Shown: in pieces, positions 36,511 through 46,700 of the stretch
Layout: each line of letters opens with the position of its first letter
Numbering within the stretch: the first letter of the stretch is position 1
From: Sphingomonas ginkgonis
GTDB lineage: Bacteria > Pseudomonadota > Alphaproteobacteria > Sphingomonadales > Sphingomonadaceae
Reading direction: 5' to 3'
NCBI RefSeq assembly: GCF_003970925.1
Contig: NZ_RWJF01000001.1
Span: 1,668,501-1,732,500 of the forward strand
DNA length: 64,000 nucleotides
Translations under genes and position numbers: made by a program
Notes under the pieces: model-generated
What the model was told of the DNA's origin: nothing
Seen by the model: the letters and a program-made list of their open reading frames with translations, nothing else
Databases searched by the model: none

Positions 36511-37083
36511 ATGGACGCGCCCCGCTTCCTTTCCGGCAAGCTGCTCCTCGCCATGCCCGGGATGGCCGACCTGCGCTTCGACCGCGCGGTGATCGCCGTC
36601 TGCGTCCATGACGAGAACGGCGCCGTCGGCATCGGCATCGGTCAGAAGCGCGCCGGCCTGCGCTTCCGAGACCTGCTCAAGCAGCTCGATCTCGATCCCG
36701 GGCAGGCGCCCGACGCGGCGGTCCATCATGGCGGCCCGGTCGAGCCGGGGCGCGGCTTCGTCCTCCACAGTGACGATTGGGGCGGGGAGGACACGCTGCA
36801 CGTAACGGGCGAGGCGGGTGAGCTGTGCGCCATGACGGGGACCATCGACGTTCTCCGCGCGATCGCCGAAGGGCGAGGTCCGAGCCGGTGGATCGTGGCG
36901 CTCGGCTACGCCGGCTGGAGCCCCGGGCAGCTGGAACAGGAGATGACCGGGCATGGCTGGTTCGCCGTTCCCGGCAAGAGCGATCTGCTGTTCGACACGC
37001 CGACCGACGAGCGCTGGGCGGCGGCCTTCAAGGCGCAGGGCGTCGACCCGCGGCTCCTGTCGAGCGAGGCGGGGGTCGCCTGA
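36511..37083 (+). CDS. YqgE/AlgH family protein
   Basis: 190 aa of the UPF0301 family: MDAPRFLSGKLLLAMPGMADLRFDRAVIAVCVHDENGAVGIGIG, VHHGGPVEPGRGFVLHS, ALGYAGWSPGQLEQEM and WFAVPGKSDLLFDTPTDERWAAAF. The function is not established; members are often near peroxiredoxin or resolvase genes. The start is odd: a full AGGAGG sits directly against the ATG (no spacer), while the frame upstream has no better start. Reinitiation or a non-ATG start further upstream cannot be excluded. Confidence 0.9.
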   Translation: MDAPRFLSGKLLLAMPGMADLRFDRAVIAVCVHDENGAVGIGIGQKRAGLRFRDLLKQLDLDPGQAPDAAVHHGGPVEPGRGFVLHSDDWGGEDTLHVTGEAGELCAMTGTIDVLRAIAEGRGPSRWIVALGYAGWSPGQLEQEMTGHGWFAVPGKSDLLFDTPTDERWAAAFKAQGVDPRLLSSEAGVA

Positions 37084-37119
37084 TCGCCGGATAGAAGCGC
37101 CGGGCTGCTGCGTTCGGCG

Positions 37120-38133
37120 ATGATGGCGAGAAGGAAGGACAGTGCGGGAGCGGCGCAGCAGCCGGATCGCGGGATCGGCGCGCACTGGCGCAACTGGCTG
37201 CTTGCCGCCCTGCTGGTGGCGGCGCTCGCCGTCGCCATCCTACACTGGGGCGACGTCAAGAAGTTCGCGGCGCTGCTGGCCACGGCCGAGCCGCTGTGGC
37301 TGATCGTCGCCGGGCTGCTCCAACTGGCGACCTACTTCGGCCTCTCCGCTCAGTGGTGGCTGGTGCTGCGCCAGGGGCGGACTCCCGAACCGCACGCCGA
37401 GCTGTTCCGGCTGACCTTCGCCAAGCATTTCGCCGACCAGGTCGTGCCCACGGCCGGCATGAGCGGCAATGTCCTGCTCGTCGACCGGCTGGTGAACCTG
37501 GGCGTGCCGCGCGGGAATGCGGTCGCCGCGCTGCTGCTGCAGGTCATCGCTTATTATCTCAGCTATTCGCTGGGCGCCTTCGCGGTGCTTGTGGACCTGT
37601 GGTGGAAGCATCGCTCGAGCGCGCTCCTCGACGGTGCGGTGCTGCTGTTCCTGGTCGTCTCGGCTGGCATTCCTGCGCTCACCCTGTGGCTGCATCGCCG
37701 CGGGCAGGAGAAGCTCCCCCATTGGCTCGGCCGATGGTCGAAGGCGCGGAGCTTCTTCGCCCTGGTCGGCGAGGCGCCGCGCGAACTGATCCGCGATCCA
37801 CGGCTGATCGCCTGGCTGACGCTGCTCAACCTCGCGGTGTTCGCGGCGGACGCGGCGACGATGCAGGCCTGCCTGCGGGCGCTTGGCGTCCATGCCCCGC
37901 TGAGCGCCGGCTATGTCGCTTTCATGATGGCCTCCATCGCCGTCATCCTCGGCCCGATCCCGATGGGCCTGGGCAGCTTCGAGGCGGTCAGCATCGCCAT
38001 GCTGCGCCTGTTCGGAGTCCCGTTCGAAGCAGCGCTGTCGGCCACGCTCCTGTTCCGCGGCTTCACCTTGTGGCTGCCGCTGCTGCCCGGCGGGCTGCTG
38101 ATGCGGCGCGAGCTCCGACCGGTCGAGGCGTAG
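37120..38133 (+). CDS. LPG-synthase-like flippase-domain membrane protein
   Basis: 337 aa with about eight membrane helices, of the lysylphosphatidylglycerol synthase transmembrane family (MprF flippase-like part). NWLLAALLVAALAVAIL, LWLIVAGLLQLATYFGLSAQWW, FADQVVPTAGMSGNVLLVDRLVNLGVPRGNAVAALLLQVIAYYLSY and ILGPIPMGLGSFEAVSIAMLRLFGVPFEAALSATLLFRGFTLWLPLLPG are family-typical (the G-S-F-E-A segment is conserved). There is no aminoacyl-transferase domain. It probably moves a lipid or polyprenyl-linked molecule across the inner membrane; substrate unknown. Confidence 0.87.
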   Translation: MMARRKDSAGAAQQPDRGIGAHWRNWLLAALLVAALAVAILHWGDVKKFAALLATAEPLWLIVAGLLQLATYFGLSAQWWLVLRQGRTPEPHAELFRLTFAKHFADQVVPTAGMSGNVLLVDRLVNLGVPRGNAVAALLLQVIAYYLSYSLGAFAVLVDLWWKHRSSALLDGAVLLFLVVSAGIPALTLWLHRRGQEKLPHWLGRWSKARSFFALVGEAPRELIRDPRLIAWLTLLNLAVFAADAATMQACLRALGVHAPLSAGYVAFMMASIAVILGPIPMGLGSFEAVSIAMLRLFGVPFEAALSATLLFRGFTLWLPLLPGGLLMRRELRPVEA

Positions 38134-38137
38134 GGAA

Positions 38138-38159
38138 CATATAAAGCTTTCTTTATATG
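38138..38159 (+). promoter_or_regulatory. Perfect palindrome upstream of ahcY (probable operator)
   Basis: CATATAAAG (38138-38146), four-base spacer CTTT, CTTTATATG (38151-38159): a perfect 9-bp inverted repeat in an otherwise GC-rich region. It lies 79 bases before the ahcY start. The sequence resembles ATAAAG-type operators of ArsR-family regulators of the methionine/S-adenosylhomocysteine cycle; the identity of the regulator is an inference. Confidence 0.6.
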
Positions 38160-38238
38160 ACGTTTGCAGCTAGGGCGCGGCGCTTCACCGCCCGAGCGCC
38201 GCTGGCGCGGGCAGACGCGACTTTCGGAGATAGACACC

Positions 38239-39651
38239 GTGGCGACCCAGCCCCAGACGATCGAGCATGACTATGTGATCAAGGACATCTCCCTGGCAGA
38301 TTTCGGCCGCAAGGAGATCGAGATCGCCGAGACCGAAATGCCGGGCCTGATGGCGCTCCGTTCCGAATATGGCGCGTCGCAGCCGCTCAAGGGCGCGCGG
38401 ATCACCGGCTCGCTGCACATGACGATCCAGACCGCGGTGCTGATCGAGACGCTGACCGCGCTCGGCGCCGACGTCCGCTGGGCGTCGTGCAACATCTTCT
38501 CGACCCAAGACCATGCCGCCGCCGCGATCGCCGCGACCGGCGTGCCCGTCTTCGCCGTCAAGGGTGAGACGCTCGAGGAATATTGGGACTATGTCGTCAA
38601 GATCTTCGACTGGGGGCAGGACCAGACCTGCAACATGATCCTCGACGACGGCGGCGACGCGACGATGTTCGCGCTGTGGGGCGCTCGGGTCGAGGCGGGC
38701 GAGACGCTGTTCACGCCGTCGAACGAGGAAGAGGAAATCTTCGTCGCGACGCTCAACCGCTTCCTCAAGGAGCGTCCGGGCTATCTCACCAAGACGGTCG
38801 AGGCGATCAAGGGCGTGTCGGAAGAGACCACCACCGGCGTCCACCGCCTCTACGAGCTCGCCAAGCAGGGCAAGCTCCCGTTCCCGGCGATCAACGTCAA
38901 CGACAGCGTGACCAAGTCGAAGTTCGACAATCTCTACGGCTGCAAGGAGTCGCTGGTCGACGCGATCCGCCGCGCGACCGACGTCATGCTGGCCGGCAAG
39001 GTCGCCTGCGTCGCCGGCTTCGGCGATGTCGGCAAGGGCTCGGCCGCCTCGCTTCGCAACGGCGGTGCGCGGGTGCTGGTCACCGAGGTCGACCCGATCT
39101 GCGCGCTGCAGGCGGCGATGGAAGGTTATGAGGTGGTGACGATGGAGGAGGCCGCGGGCCGCGCCGACATCTTCGTCACCGCGACCGGCAACATGGACGT
39201 CATCACGCTCGACCACATGCGCGCGATGAAGAACATGGCGATTGTCTGCAACATCGGCCATTTCGACAGCGAGATCCAGATCGCGGCGCTCAACAACAAC
39301 AAGTGGACCGAGATCAAGCCGCAAGTCGACGAGGTCGAGTTCGCTGACGGCAAGAAGATCATCGTCCTTGCCAAGGGCCGGCTGGTAAATCTCGGCTGCG
39401 CCACGGGCCACCCGAGCTTCGTCATGTCGTCGAGCTTCACCAACCAGACGCTCGCGCAAATCGAACTGTGGACCAAGAACGACGACTATAAGAACGAGGT
39501 CTACGTCCTGCCCAAGCACCTGGACGAGAAGGTCGCGGCGCTTCACCTCGACAAGCTGGGGGTGAAGCTCAGCAAGCTCAGCGAGAAGCAGGCGAGCTAC
39601 ATCGGCGTGACCCCCGAGGGTCCGTTCAAGCCGGACCATTATCGGTATTGA
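38239..39651 (+). CDS. ahcY: Adenosylhomocysteinase
   Basis: Hydrolyses S-adenosylhomocysteine to adenosine and homocysteine, using bound NAD, to recycle the product of SAM-dependent methylation. 470 aa from the GTG at 38239 (GGAG upstream); the frame before it is not conserved. Motifs: [62 protein letters not shown], the NAD loop [12 protein letters not shown] and [11 protein letters not shown], with [10 protein letters not shown] at the C-terminus, all conserved. Preceded by a perfect palindrome that is probably its operator and followed by a hairpin. Confidence 0.97.
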   Translation: MATQPQTIEHDYVIKDISLADFGRKEIEIAETEMPGLMALRSEYGASQPLKGARITGSLHMTIQTAVLIETLTALGADVRWASCNIFSTQDHAAAAIAATGVPVFAVKGETLEEYWDYVVKIFDWGQDQTCNMILDDGGDATMFALWGARVEAGETLFTPSNEEEEIFVATLNRFLKERPGYLTKTVEAIKGVSEETTTGVHRLYELAKQGKLPFPAINVNDSVTKSKFDNLYGCKESLVDAIRRATDVMLAGKVACVAGFGDVGKGSAASLRNGGARVLVTEVDPICALQAAMEGYEVVTMEEAAGRADIFVTATGNMDVITLDHMRAMKNMAIVCNIGHFDSEIQIAALNNNKWTEIKPQVDEVEFADGKKIIVLAKGRLVNLGCATGHPSFVMSSSFTNQTLAQIELWTKNDDYKNEVYVLPKHLDEKVAALHLDKLGVKLSKLSEKQASYIGVTPEGPFKPDHYRY

Positions 39652-39664
39652 TGACCATATCGTT

Positions 39665-39695
39665 GACCAGCGCCTGCTCGACGCGGGCGCTGGTC
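39665..39695 (+). terminator. Hairpin after ahcY
   Basis: GACCAGCGCC (39665-39674) pairs perfectly with GGCGCTGGTC (39686-39695), 11-base loop. It begins 14 bases after the ahcY stop codon. There is no strong U-tract. Confidence 0.6.
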
Positions 39696-39859
39696 GGCAA
39701 ATTCGTAAGCTTCTTGTAAAAAAGCTCGGGTCTGGCGCCCTCACTGTGGCCCGTTTGTTACAGTCGAGCGGTGATCATTAAGCGTCGGAAAACAGGACTT
39801 TCGAGAGTCACCGGGAAGGCGGAAGGCGGGCTGTCCCGAGTCTCTTTGGAAGGTTGCCG

Positions 39860-42663
39860 ATGCGTACCCTTGTTGCATCCCTCGCCTCTGTTTCCATAAC
39901 AGCTCTCGCCGCCACTCCGGCCTTCGCCCAGAGCGAAACCCAGCAGGTCCAGGCCCAGCAGGCCAATCAGCAGGCGGATTGTTCGACGACGACCACGGCA
40001 GCGGCCGCGCAGAAGTGCGTCGAGACCAAGGGCACCAATGCGCAACCGGTGAACGGCGGATCGGACGACAGCTCGGTGGTCGTCACGGGCAGCCGCATCC
40101 GCAAGCCCAACTTCGACACGCTCGAGGCAACCAACGTCGTCACCAGTGCGGCCATCGAGCAGCGCGGCTTCCAGACCGTCGCCGACGCATTGAACGAGCA
40201 GCCGTCGTTCGGCGTCCCCGGGTCGTCTCCGGTCGGCAACGCCCAAGGCGGCGCGTTCGGGTCGGGCCAGAACTTCGTGAACTTTCTGGGCCTCGGCAGC
40301 CAGCGCACGCTGGTGCTGGTCAACGGCCGACGCTTCGTGTCGTCCAACACCGCGTCGATCTTCGGACCGACGGCAACCGGCCTTCAGGTCGATCTCAACT
40401 CGATCAACACCAAGCTCGTCGAGCGGGTGGAGACGATCGCGATCGGCGGTGCCCCGATCTACGGGTCGGACGCGATCGCCGGTACGGTCAACATCATCCT
40501 GAAGCGCGATTACAACGGCTTCGATATCGACGCGCAGAACGGCATCTCGCAGAAGGGCGACGCGAACGAGTACCGCATCCGTGCGCTGGCCGGGCACAAC
40601 TTCCTGGACGGCCGGGCCAACATCACCGTGGCCGCCGAGTACAACAAGGCGAACGGGCTGCTCAGCAGCGACCGTGCGCTGAGCCGCCAGAACAACTTCT
40701 ACGCCAGCTGCCCGACCGGCTCGACCAACACCCAGTGCCTCTACCCCGACCTGCGCTACCCCGCGCTGGGCGCATCGGGCATCCCGAGCGTCAGCAGCTT
40801 CGCCTATGTGGTCAACCCGGCGCAGGCAGCGGTGCTGGGCGGCTTCTTCGGACTGCCGCAGCTCCAGCCAGGAGTCCTCGACGCCAACGGCAATGTGCTT
40901 CAGTTCACGCCCAACGGCAGCCTCGGCGCGATCGACTTCGGCACGATCGCGCCAACACCGACCTTTACCCCGGGCGGGCCAGCACCACGACGAAGCTGTA
41001 CCGCCTCGTCGGCGGCATCGATGGCAGCTACAATCTCGGCTGGCGCAAGTTCACCTTCGAAGCGGTCGCAAACCTCGGGCGGAGCCGTACCGTTGGTCAT
41101 TCGCCCGAGATCGTGTTCCAGAACTTCCTGAATGCGGTAAACGCCACGCGGGACGCGAGCGGCAACATCGTCTGCGCGCCGGGCTACACCAGCGCCAACA
41201 TCGCGACGATCAGCCCGACCTGCGCACCGCTGAACCTGTTCGGCACCGGGCAAGCGTCGCAGGCGGCGATCAACTACATCACCGCGATCGCGACGCCGGT
41301 CGGGATCAACCACCAGCGGGTGTTCACCGCCTCGACCGCGGGGCCGCTGTTCAAGCTGCCGGGCGGCAACTTCAGTGTCGCGCTCGGCTATGAGCATCGT
41401 TACGAAAGCACCAGCTTCAGCCCGGGCGCCTATTACCAGGGGGAGCCGGACGGTAACGGCGGCTACACCAGCTTCGGCCAGTCGGTGACGATCAGCGGGG
41501 TCAAGGGAAGCTATCACACCAACGAGTTCTTCGGAGAGGCGACGGCGGACATCGTCGGTCCGAGCAACAATGTTCCGCTGATCCGCAGCCTCGAGCTGCA
41601 CGGCGCCGCTCGGTGGGTGAACAACAGCATTGCCGGCAAGGACCTGACCTGGACGGCGGAAGGCCGCTGGAACCTCGTCCGTGATCTCGGCGTGCGGGCG
41701 AACTTCACCCGTGCGATCCGGGCGCCCTCAATCACCGAGGCGTTCAACCCGTCGAGCAGCTACTACGACTTCGCCAACGATCCCTGCGATCAGGATTACA
41801 TCAACTCGGGTCCGGACCCGGCGACCCGGGCCAAGAACTGCGCGGCGGCGGGCGTTCCGGCCGGCTTTGTCGGCCAGGCGTCAAGCTTCCTGCAGGCGGT
41901 CGCGGGCAACCCGAACCTGCAAAACGAGAAGTCGCGTGGCTTCTCCGGTGGTGTGGTGCTGACCCCGCACTTCGTGCGCGGGCTGACCCTGTCGGCGGAC
42001 TATATCAACATCCGCCTGCGCAGCGCGATCACCCAGCTGAACGGGACGCAGGTGGCGGACGCTTGCTACGATTCCAGCAGCTATCCCAACAACCAGTATT
42101 GCCCGCTGGTGACGCGCGACCCGACCAACCACCAGATCACCTTCATCCAGAGCAGCTACTTCAACGCGGCCTCCTTCGCCTACAAGGGGATTGTTGCGGC
42201 GCTGGACTATAGGGTTGCCACCCCGTTCCTCGGTGCGCGGAGCACGCTGGGGCTGACGGGCAGCTACCAGTATCTGAAGAGCCTCACCCAGACGGCCGAC
42301 CAGGCCAGCCAGCCGACCCATTTGTCGGGCTCAATCGGCTATCCCAAGCACTCGGCGGTGGTGACGGCGAGCTATGCCAACGGCCCGGTGAACCTGTTCA
42401 CCACGGTGAACTACACCGGCAAGGTGCGGGTCGATCCGGACACGACCTTTGACTACTACCAGTACCCGACGCGCAAGGCGGTCGCCTTCGTGAACTCGGG
42501 CTTCAGCGTCGATGCGGCGCGGAACATGACCTTCCGCTTCATCGTCGACAATGTGCTGAACACCAAGCCGCCCTATCCGTCGCCGGCGGGCGGCGGCTCG
42601 GTCGCCTATTTCCCGGGCCTGCTCGGCCGCTACTTCCGCGCTGGGGTCGACCTCCACTTCTAG
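39860..42663 (+). pseudogene. TonB-dependent receptor interrupted by a one-base frameshift
   Basis: An outer-membrane active-transport receptor of about 934 residues when joined. The start ATG at 39860 follows GGAAGG; the signal peptide ends ALAATPAFAQ. The plug domain has SSVVVTGSRIRKPNF, LVLVNGRRFV and ETIAIGGAPIYGSDAIAGTVNIILKRDY. At about 40948-40953 (ATCGCGCC) the frame shifts by minus one: reading ends at a stop at 41131 in the first frame, while the barrel continues in the other frame (NTDLYPGRASTTTKLYRLVGG) to a normal C-terminus ending RAGVDLHF. Restoring one base, for example GCGGCC for GCGCC, rejoins it. Both halves otherwise look well conserved, so it is a sequencing error or a recent mutation. 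I see no slippery heptamer for programmed frameshifting. Confidence 0.85.
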
Positions 42664-42681
42664 GAGGCTGGTCGCGCCGAG

Positions 42682-42716
42682 AAGGGGCGGGTCGTCGCGA
42701 GACGGCCCGCCCTTTT
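42682..42716 (+). terminator. Intrinsic terminator after the receptor
   Basis: AAGGGGCGGGTCGTC (42682-42696) pairs, with one mismatch, with GACGGCCCGCCCTTTT (42701-42716) around GCGA. The plus strand ends in TTTT. It also separates the convergent 2OG-oxygenase gene. Confidence 0.8.
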
Positions 42717-43678
42717 CAATATTGGAGCGGAGCCGCCCGGATCCAGCGCGAGGCGAGGAGCTTCACGCCGGCGGTGACGGGCAGGCCGGCGTGGACCGCT
42801 CCATCGTCGGGGCGTCCGTCGTCGAGCACGTTGCGGAACAGCAGGCCGTCTCCCTTGCGCCCGCGGAGCCGCAGCCCTGCCTTCGGGAAAGCGGTTTCGC
42901 CGCCGGCAAACTCGTCATTGAGCCAGACGAGGAAGGTCCAGCGCCGCTGCTGGGCGGGGACCACGCCGGGGAGCGCGTCGCTGTGCAGCCGATACTCCTC
43001 GCCGGGCGCGTACCGCAGGACCTGCAGCGGCTCGCCCGCGCCCACCTCCGTTCCGCTCGCCGCGGCGAGGCGACGATTGAGGGCGTGAATGGCGGGACGC
43101 TCGTGGACGAACGGGAAGCTGGCGCCGCTCGACGTGCGGATCGGGTTGGGCCGCTGCTCCCCGGTCGCGGGATCCACGATCACGCTGGGCTGGAGCAAGG
43201 GCTCCGCCGCAGCGATTAGGTAGTCGCACTCCGCGTCGGTCAAAAGCTTCGGGAAGCGGCGCACCAGAGGCGCCTCGCTGACGATTTCCGCCGTACTCGG
43301 CGCTCGCGGATCGCCGGACGAATCCAGCGACATCTGCCCGAGGAGGGCGAACTCTTTCCGAGCGCTCTCGTCGGTGGCCGCGGCGTCGCGCAGCATCTGG
43401 AGAGCGGCCGCCCAGTCGCGTGAGCCGCCGATGCCCTGCGCCACGAAGGCCCGGAGGATCGCCTCGGCAGGTGCATCCCCGAGGCTGGCGGCGCGGGCGA
43501 ACATGGCGCGCGCACCGGGAAGATCGCGCCGGACGAGCTGGCCGGAGAGCAGCCACAAGCCGAGCTCGCGCGCCGCGGCGCCGTCGCCGGCCACTTCGGC
43601 CTGCTTGAGAAGCCTGGCGGCGCCCTGCACGTCGCCGCGCTGCAGAAGCCCTGCCGCCTGCCGAACCGGATCGATCAT
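42716..43678 (-). CDS. 2OG-Fe(II) oxygenase (prolyl-4-hydroxylase-like) with SEL1/TPR-like repeats
   Basis: 320 aa. Residues 5-115 are helical repeats of SEL1 type (AAGLLQRGDVQGAARLLKQAE, LGLWLLSGQLVRRDLPGARAMFARAASLGDAPAEAILRAF). Residues 130-320 form a P4H-type jelly roll: iron ligands His232 and Asp234 in YRLHSDALP, His296 in GAVHAGLP, and Lys306 in GVKLLASRW for 2-oxoglutarate. All catalytic residues are present. No signal peptide, so it modifies a cytoplasmic target or a protein before export. It lies between two TonB receptor genes and is separated from the upstream receptor by a strong terminator. Confidence 0.87.
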   Translation of the reverse strand: MIDPVRQAAGLLQRGDVQGAARLLKQAEVAGDGAAARELGLWLLSGQLVRRDLPGARAMFARAASLGDAPAEAILRAFVAQGIGGSRDWAAALQMLRDAAATDESARKEFALLGQMSLDSSGDPRAPSTAEIVSEAPLVRRFPKLLTDAECDYLIAAAEPLLQPSVIVDPATGEQRPNPIRTSSGASFPFVHERPAIHALNRRLAAASGTEVGAGEPLQVLRYAPGEEYRLHSDALPGVVPAQQRRWTFLVWLNDEFAGGETAFPKAGLRLRGRKGDGLLFRNVLDDGRPDDGAVHAGLPVTAGVKLLASRWIRAAPLQY

Positions 43679-43727
43679 GAGCCCGTCCTGCCAGCCTGCT
43701 CGGCACCGTGCCAGAGCCCAACGAAAA

Positions 43728-43751
43728 GGGCCGGGAATTTCTTCCCGGCCC
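43728..43751 (-). terminator. Strong intrinsic terminator after the second receptor
   Basis: GGGCCGGGAA (43728-43737) pairs perfectly with TTCCCGGCCC (43742-43751), loop TTTC. On the minus strand the stem is followed by TTTTCGTTGG, as expected for termination of the receptor transcript. Confidence 0.85.
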
Positions 43752-43774
43752 CAGTTTCGAGTGTAGTCGGACGC

Positions 43775-46700
43775 TTAGAAGCGGACCTTCGCGCCCAGGT
43801 AGAAGTTGCGACCGCGGATGTCGTAGATCGCGCTGCCGCTGCCGGTGCCGGTCGAGCCGAGCGGCGGATGCCGATCGAACACGTTGTCGACGCCGCCATA
43901 CACCTGGACGTTGCTCGCCTTGTAGGTCTGACCCAGGTCCACCGAGAAGCGGAGATCATGATAGGTGATCGCCGGATACTTCACGATGTCGGCATAGTCC
44001 GCGTTGTTGGGCGGGCAGCCGTTCGGGGTGCAGGCCGAGGCCAGCGGGTTCACGTCTTCGTAGGCGGTGACGAACATCGAACCGATGTAGTGCATCCGGT
44101 AGCCGAAGGTGACCTTCCCAACCTTCAGGTCGGCGTCGAACCGGACCTCGTCCTTCGGATCGCCAAGCTCGGAGAGCAGACGATCCTCGAACGCCGGGCG
44201 CGACGGATCCTGGAAGTTGCTCGACTGCAGGCCGTGAACATAGATCACGCTGGTGTCGAGGCCGATGTTGCTGGTCAGCTGCTTGCGGTAGTTGGCATTG
44301 AAGTCGATGCCACGACGTACGCGCTTCGCGAAGTTCTGACCCGCCGACAGCAGGGTGTTGCCCAGAACCTCACCCGGCAGCTCGCCCAGCGGACCGGTGC
44401 CGGCACCACGGAAGCGCTGGAACAGCGGGCAGAACGGGTTGTCCAGCGACGCCGCGTCATAGCAGCCGTTGACGATCGCCTGCGCCGAGAGCGAGACGAT
44501 GACGTTCTTCACCTTGATGTTGTAATAGTCGACGCTCAGCGAGAAGCCCGGGATGAACCGCGGGGTCAGCACGCCGCCGAGGGTCAGCGAGTGCGAGACT
44601 TCCGGCTTCAGGTTCGGGTTCGAGCCGCTGAGGATCGGCAGCGAACGGGTCACGTTCGGGATGCCGGCCAGCAGGTTGCCGAGGTCCGCCGAGCAGTTCG
44701 CCTGACGGTTCGGGTTGCTGCCGATCTGGGTCGACGAGCAGGGATCGACGAAGCCCGGAGCGAAGTTCGGCACGACCGGGAAGCCGGTCTCCGACACGTT
44801 CGGCGCGCGGACGGCCTTACCATAGTTGCCGCGGAAGCGCAGGTCACGGACCGGCGCATACTCGGCACCATAGTTGTAGGTGTACACGGTGCCGACGGCA
44901 CCCTTGTAGTCCGACACGCGGCCCGCACCGTTCAGCGACAGGTCGTGGAAGAACGGACGATCCTTCAGGATCGGCACGTTGATTTCGCCGAACGCTTCCT
45001 TGACCGCGAAGGTCGGCGGATCGAACTCGCCGATCACGACCGCGTTGGTCAGGCCGGTCTCGACGAACGGATCGTCCTTGTAGCGCGCGCGCTCACGACG
45101 ATATTCGGCACCGATCGAGAAGCCGATCGGTCCGCCCGGCAGCTCGAACAGCTGGCTCGAGTCACCCGAGAGGGTGCCGAGGAAGTCCAGCTGGGTCAGG
45201 CTCGCCTTGGTATGGGCGTTGTACGAGAAATAGTTGACCGCGGCGGCGTTGTTGCCTGCGCCGAACGGATTGTAGGGCGTGCAGGCCGCGATGTCGGCCG
45301 CCAGCTTCGCCTGCTCCTGGGCGATCTGGTCCGGGGAAAGACCACGGGTGAACGCGGTCGCCGAGGCCGGATCATACTGCGAGCGGCACTGGATCTGGCC
45401 AGTGGCCGGATTGCGACCGGAGTCGAGCGACAGCAGGAAGCGCTGGCGATCGAGGTAGCCGTAGGTCGTCGTGTCCTGCTTGAATTTGCCGTAGTTGCCC
45501 GACAGTTCGTAGTGCCAGTCGTTGTTGAACGTACCGCGCGCGCCGAGCACGATGCGGTAGGTGTCACGACGGAACTTCTCGTCGCGGATGCCAGCGTCGA
45601 GCAGCGTGCGGGCGTCGACGAAGCGATACGTCCCGGCGTTGATCGCCGTGATGTCCGCCGCGTTGAGCGCGCCGCCGATGCCCTGGCCACTCAGCGTGGT
45701 GCGGGTCGCCGAGCAGGCCGCGGTCAGGCTGGTGTTGCAGCCCGAGGCGAGGATCGCGTTGGCGATTGTGGTGCGGTCGGCAGGGTTCAGGAACGGATTG
45801 TCGAGACGAACCCGCTCGCGGATGTCGAACTGGCCGAACGTGCCCTGGATGAACGACGGGCCGGCGTTGTTGCCGAGCGCATTCACGCGGTTCCACTTGG
45901 CTTCGATGAACGGCTCGAACGCGTCGCTGACGGTATAGTGCGCCAGCATGTTGAAGTTGACGCGGTTGAGCGACGGCAGGACCGACAGCTGCTGACCTTC
46001 GCGGCCCGTGGTGCCGTTGCCGCCCAGGATGCCGCCGATGATGCCGGTGCTGTAGCGGGTGCCGGTCTGCTGGACCAGACGTCCGTCCGGCGTGAACAGG
46101 TAGGTGCAGTTGTACGGCAGGCCGCCGGTGGTGCCCGACGGGCCGTTGGTCGCGGCCAGGCCGGTGCCGCAGCGCGGGTTCGCCGCCGACTGCGTGATCG
46201 GGACGAGGCCGAGATAGCTGATGCTGGTCTGGCGGATGTCGCGGACCAAGGTGCGGTCCGGGAAGCCGTCGCTGCCGTTGGGCAGACCGGCGGTGTCGAC
46301 GTCGATGACGCCGAGGCCGTCGACCCGGCGGAACCACGGGATTTCCGAACCGAAGATGCGCTTCTGGTCGGAATATTCGCCGTGCAGGGTGATGTTGCCG
46401 CGACCGTCAGCGAAGTTCTTACCGAACAGCGCCGAGGTATAGTAGTTGCCGCCGAAGTTGGCGCCGGCGAGCGCACCCTGGCCGCGCAGCTGCAGGCCGT
46501 TGTAGTCGCGCTTCAGGACGAAGTTGACCACGCCCGCGATGGCGTCCGAACCATAGACCGCCGAGTTCGAGCCGGTGACGATGTCGACGCGCTCGACGAG
46601 ATCGTTCGGGATCGTGTTGACGTCCGGCGAGACGGCGTTGTTGAGGATGTCGGCGGCGACATGGCGACGGCCGTTCACCAGCACGAGGGTGCGGGCGGTG

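Noticed and set aside
38134..38238. SAH or SAM riboswitch before ahcY
   Set aside because: The leader is short and dominated by a simple AT-rich palindrome; I cannot find the pairing pattern of known SAH or SAM-II aptamers.
40948..40953. Programmed -1 ribosomal frameshift in the first TonB receptor
   Set aside because: No slippery heptamer or downstream pseudoknot is visible, and receptors of this family are not known to need frameshifting; a missing base explains it better.
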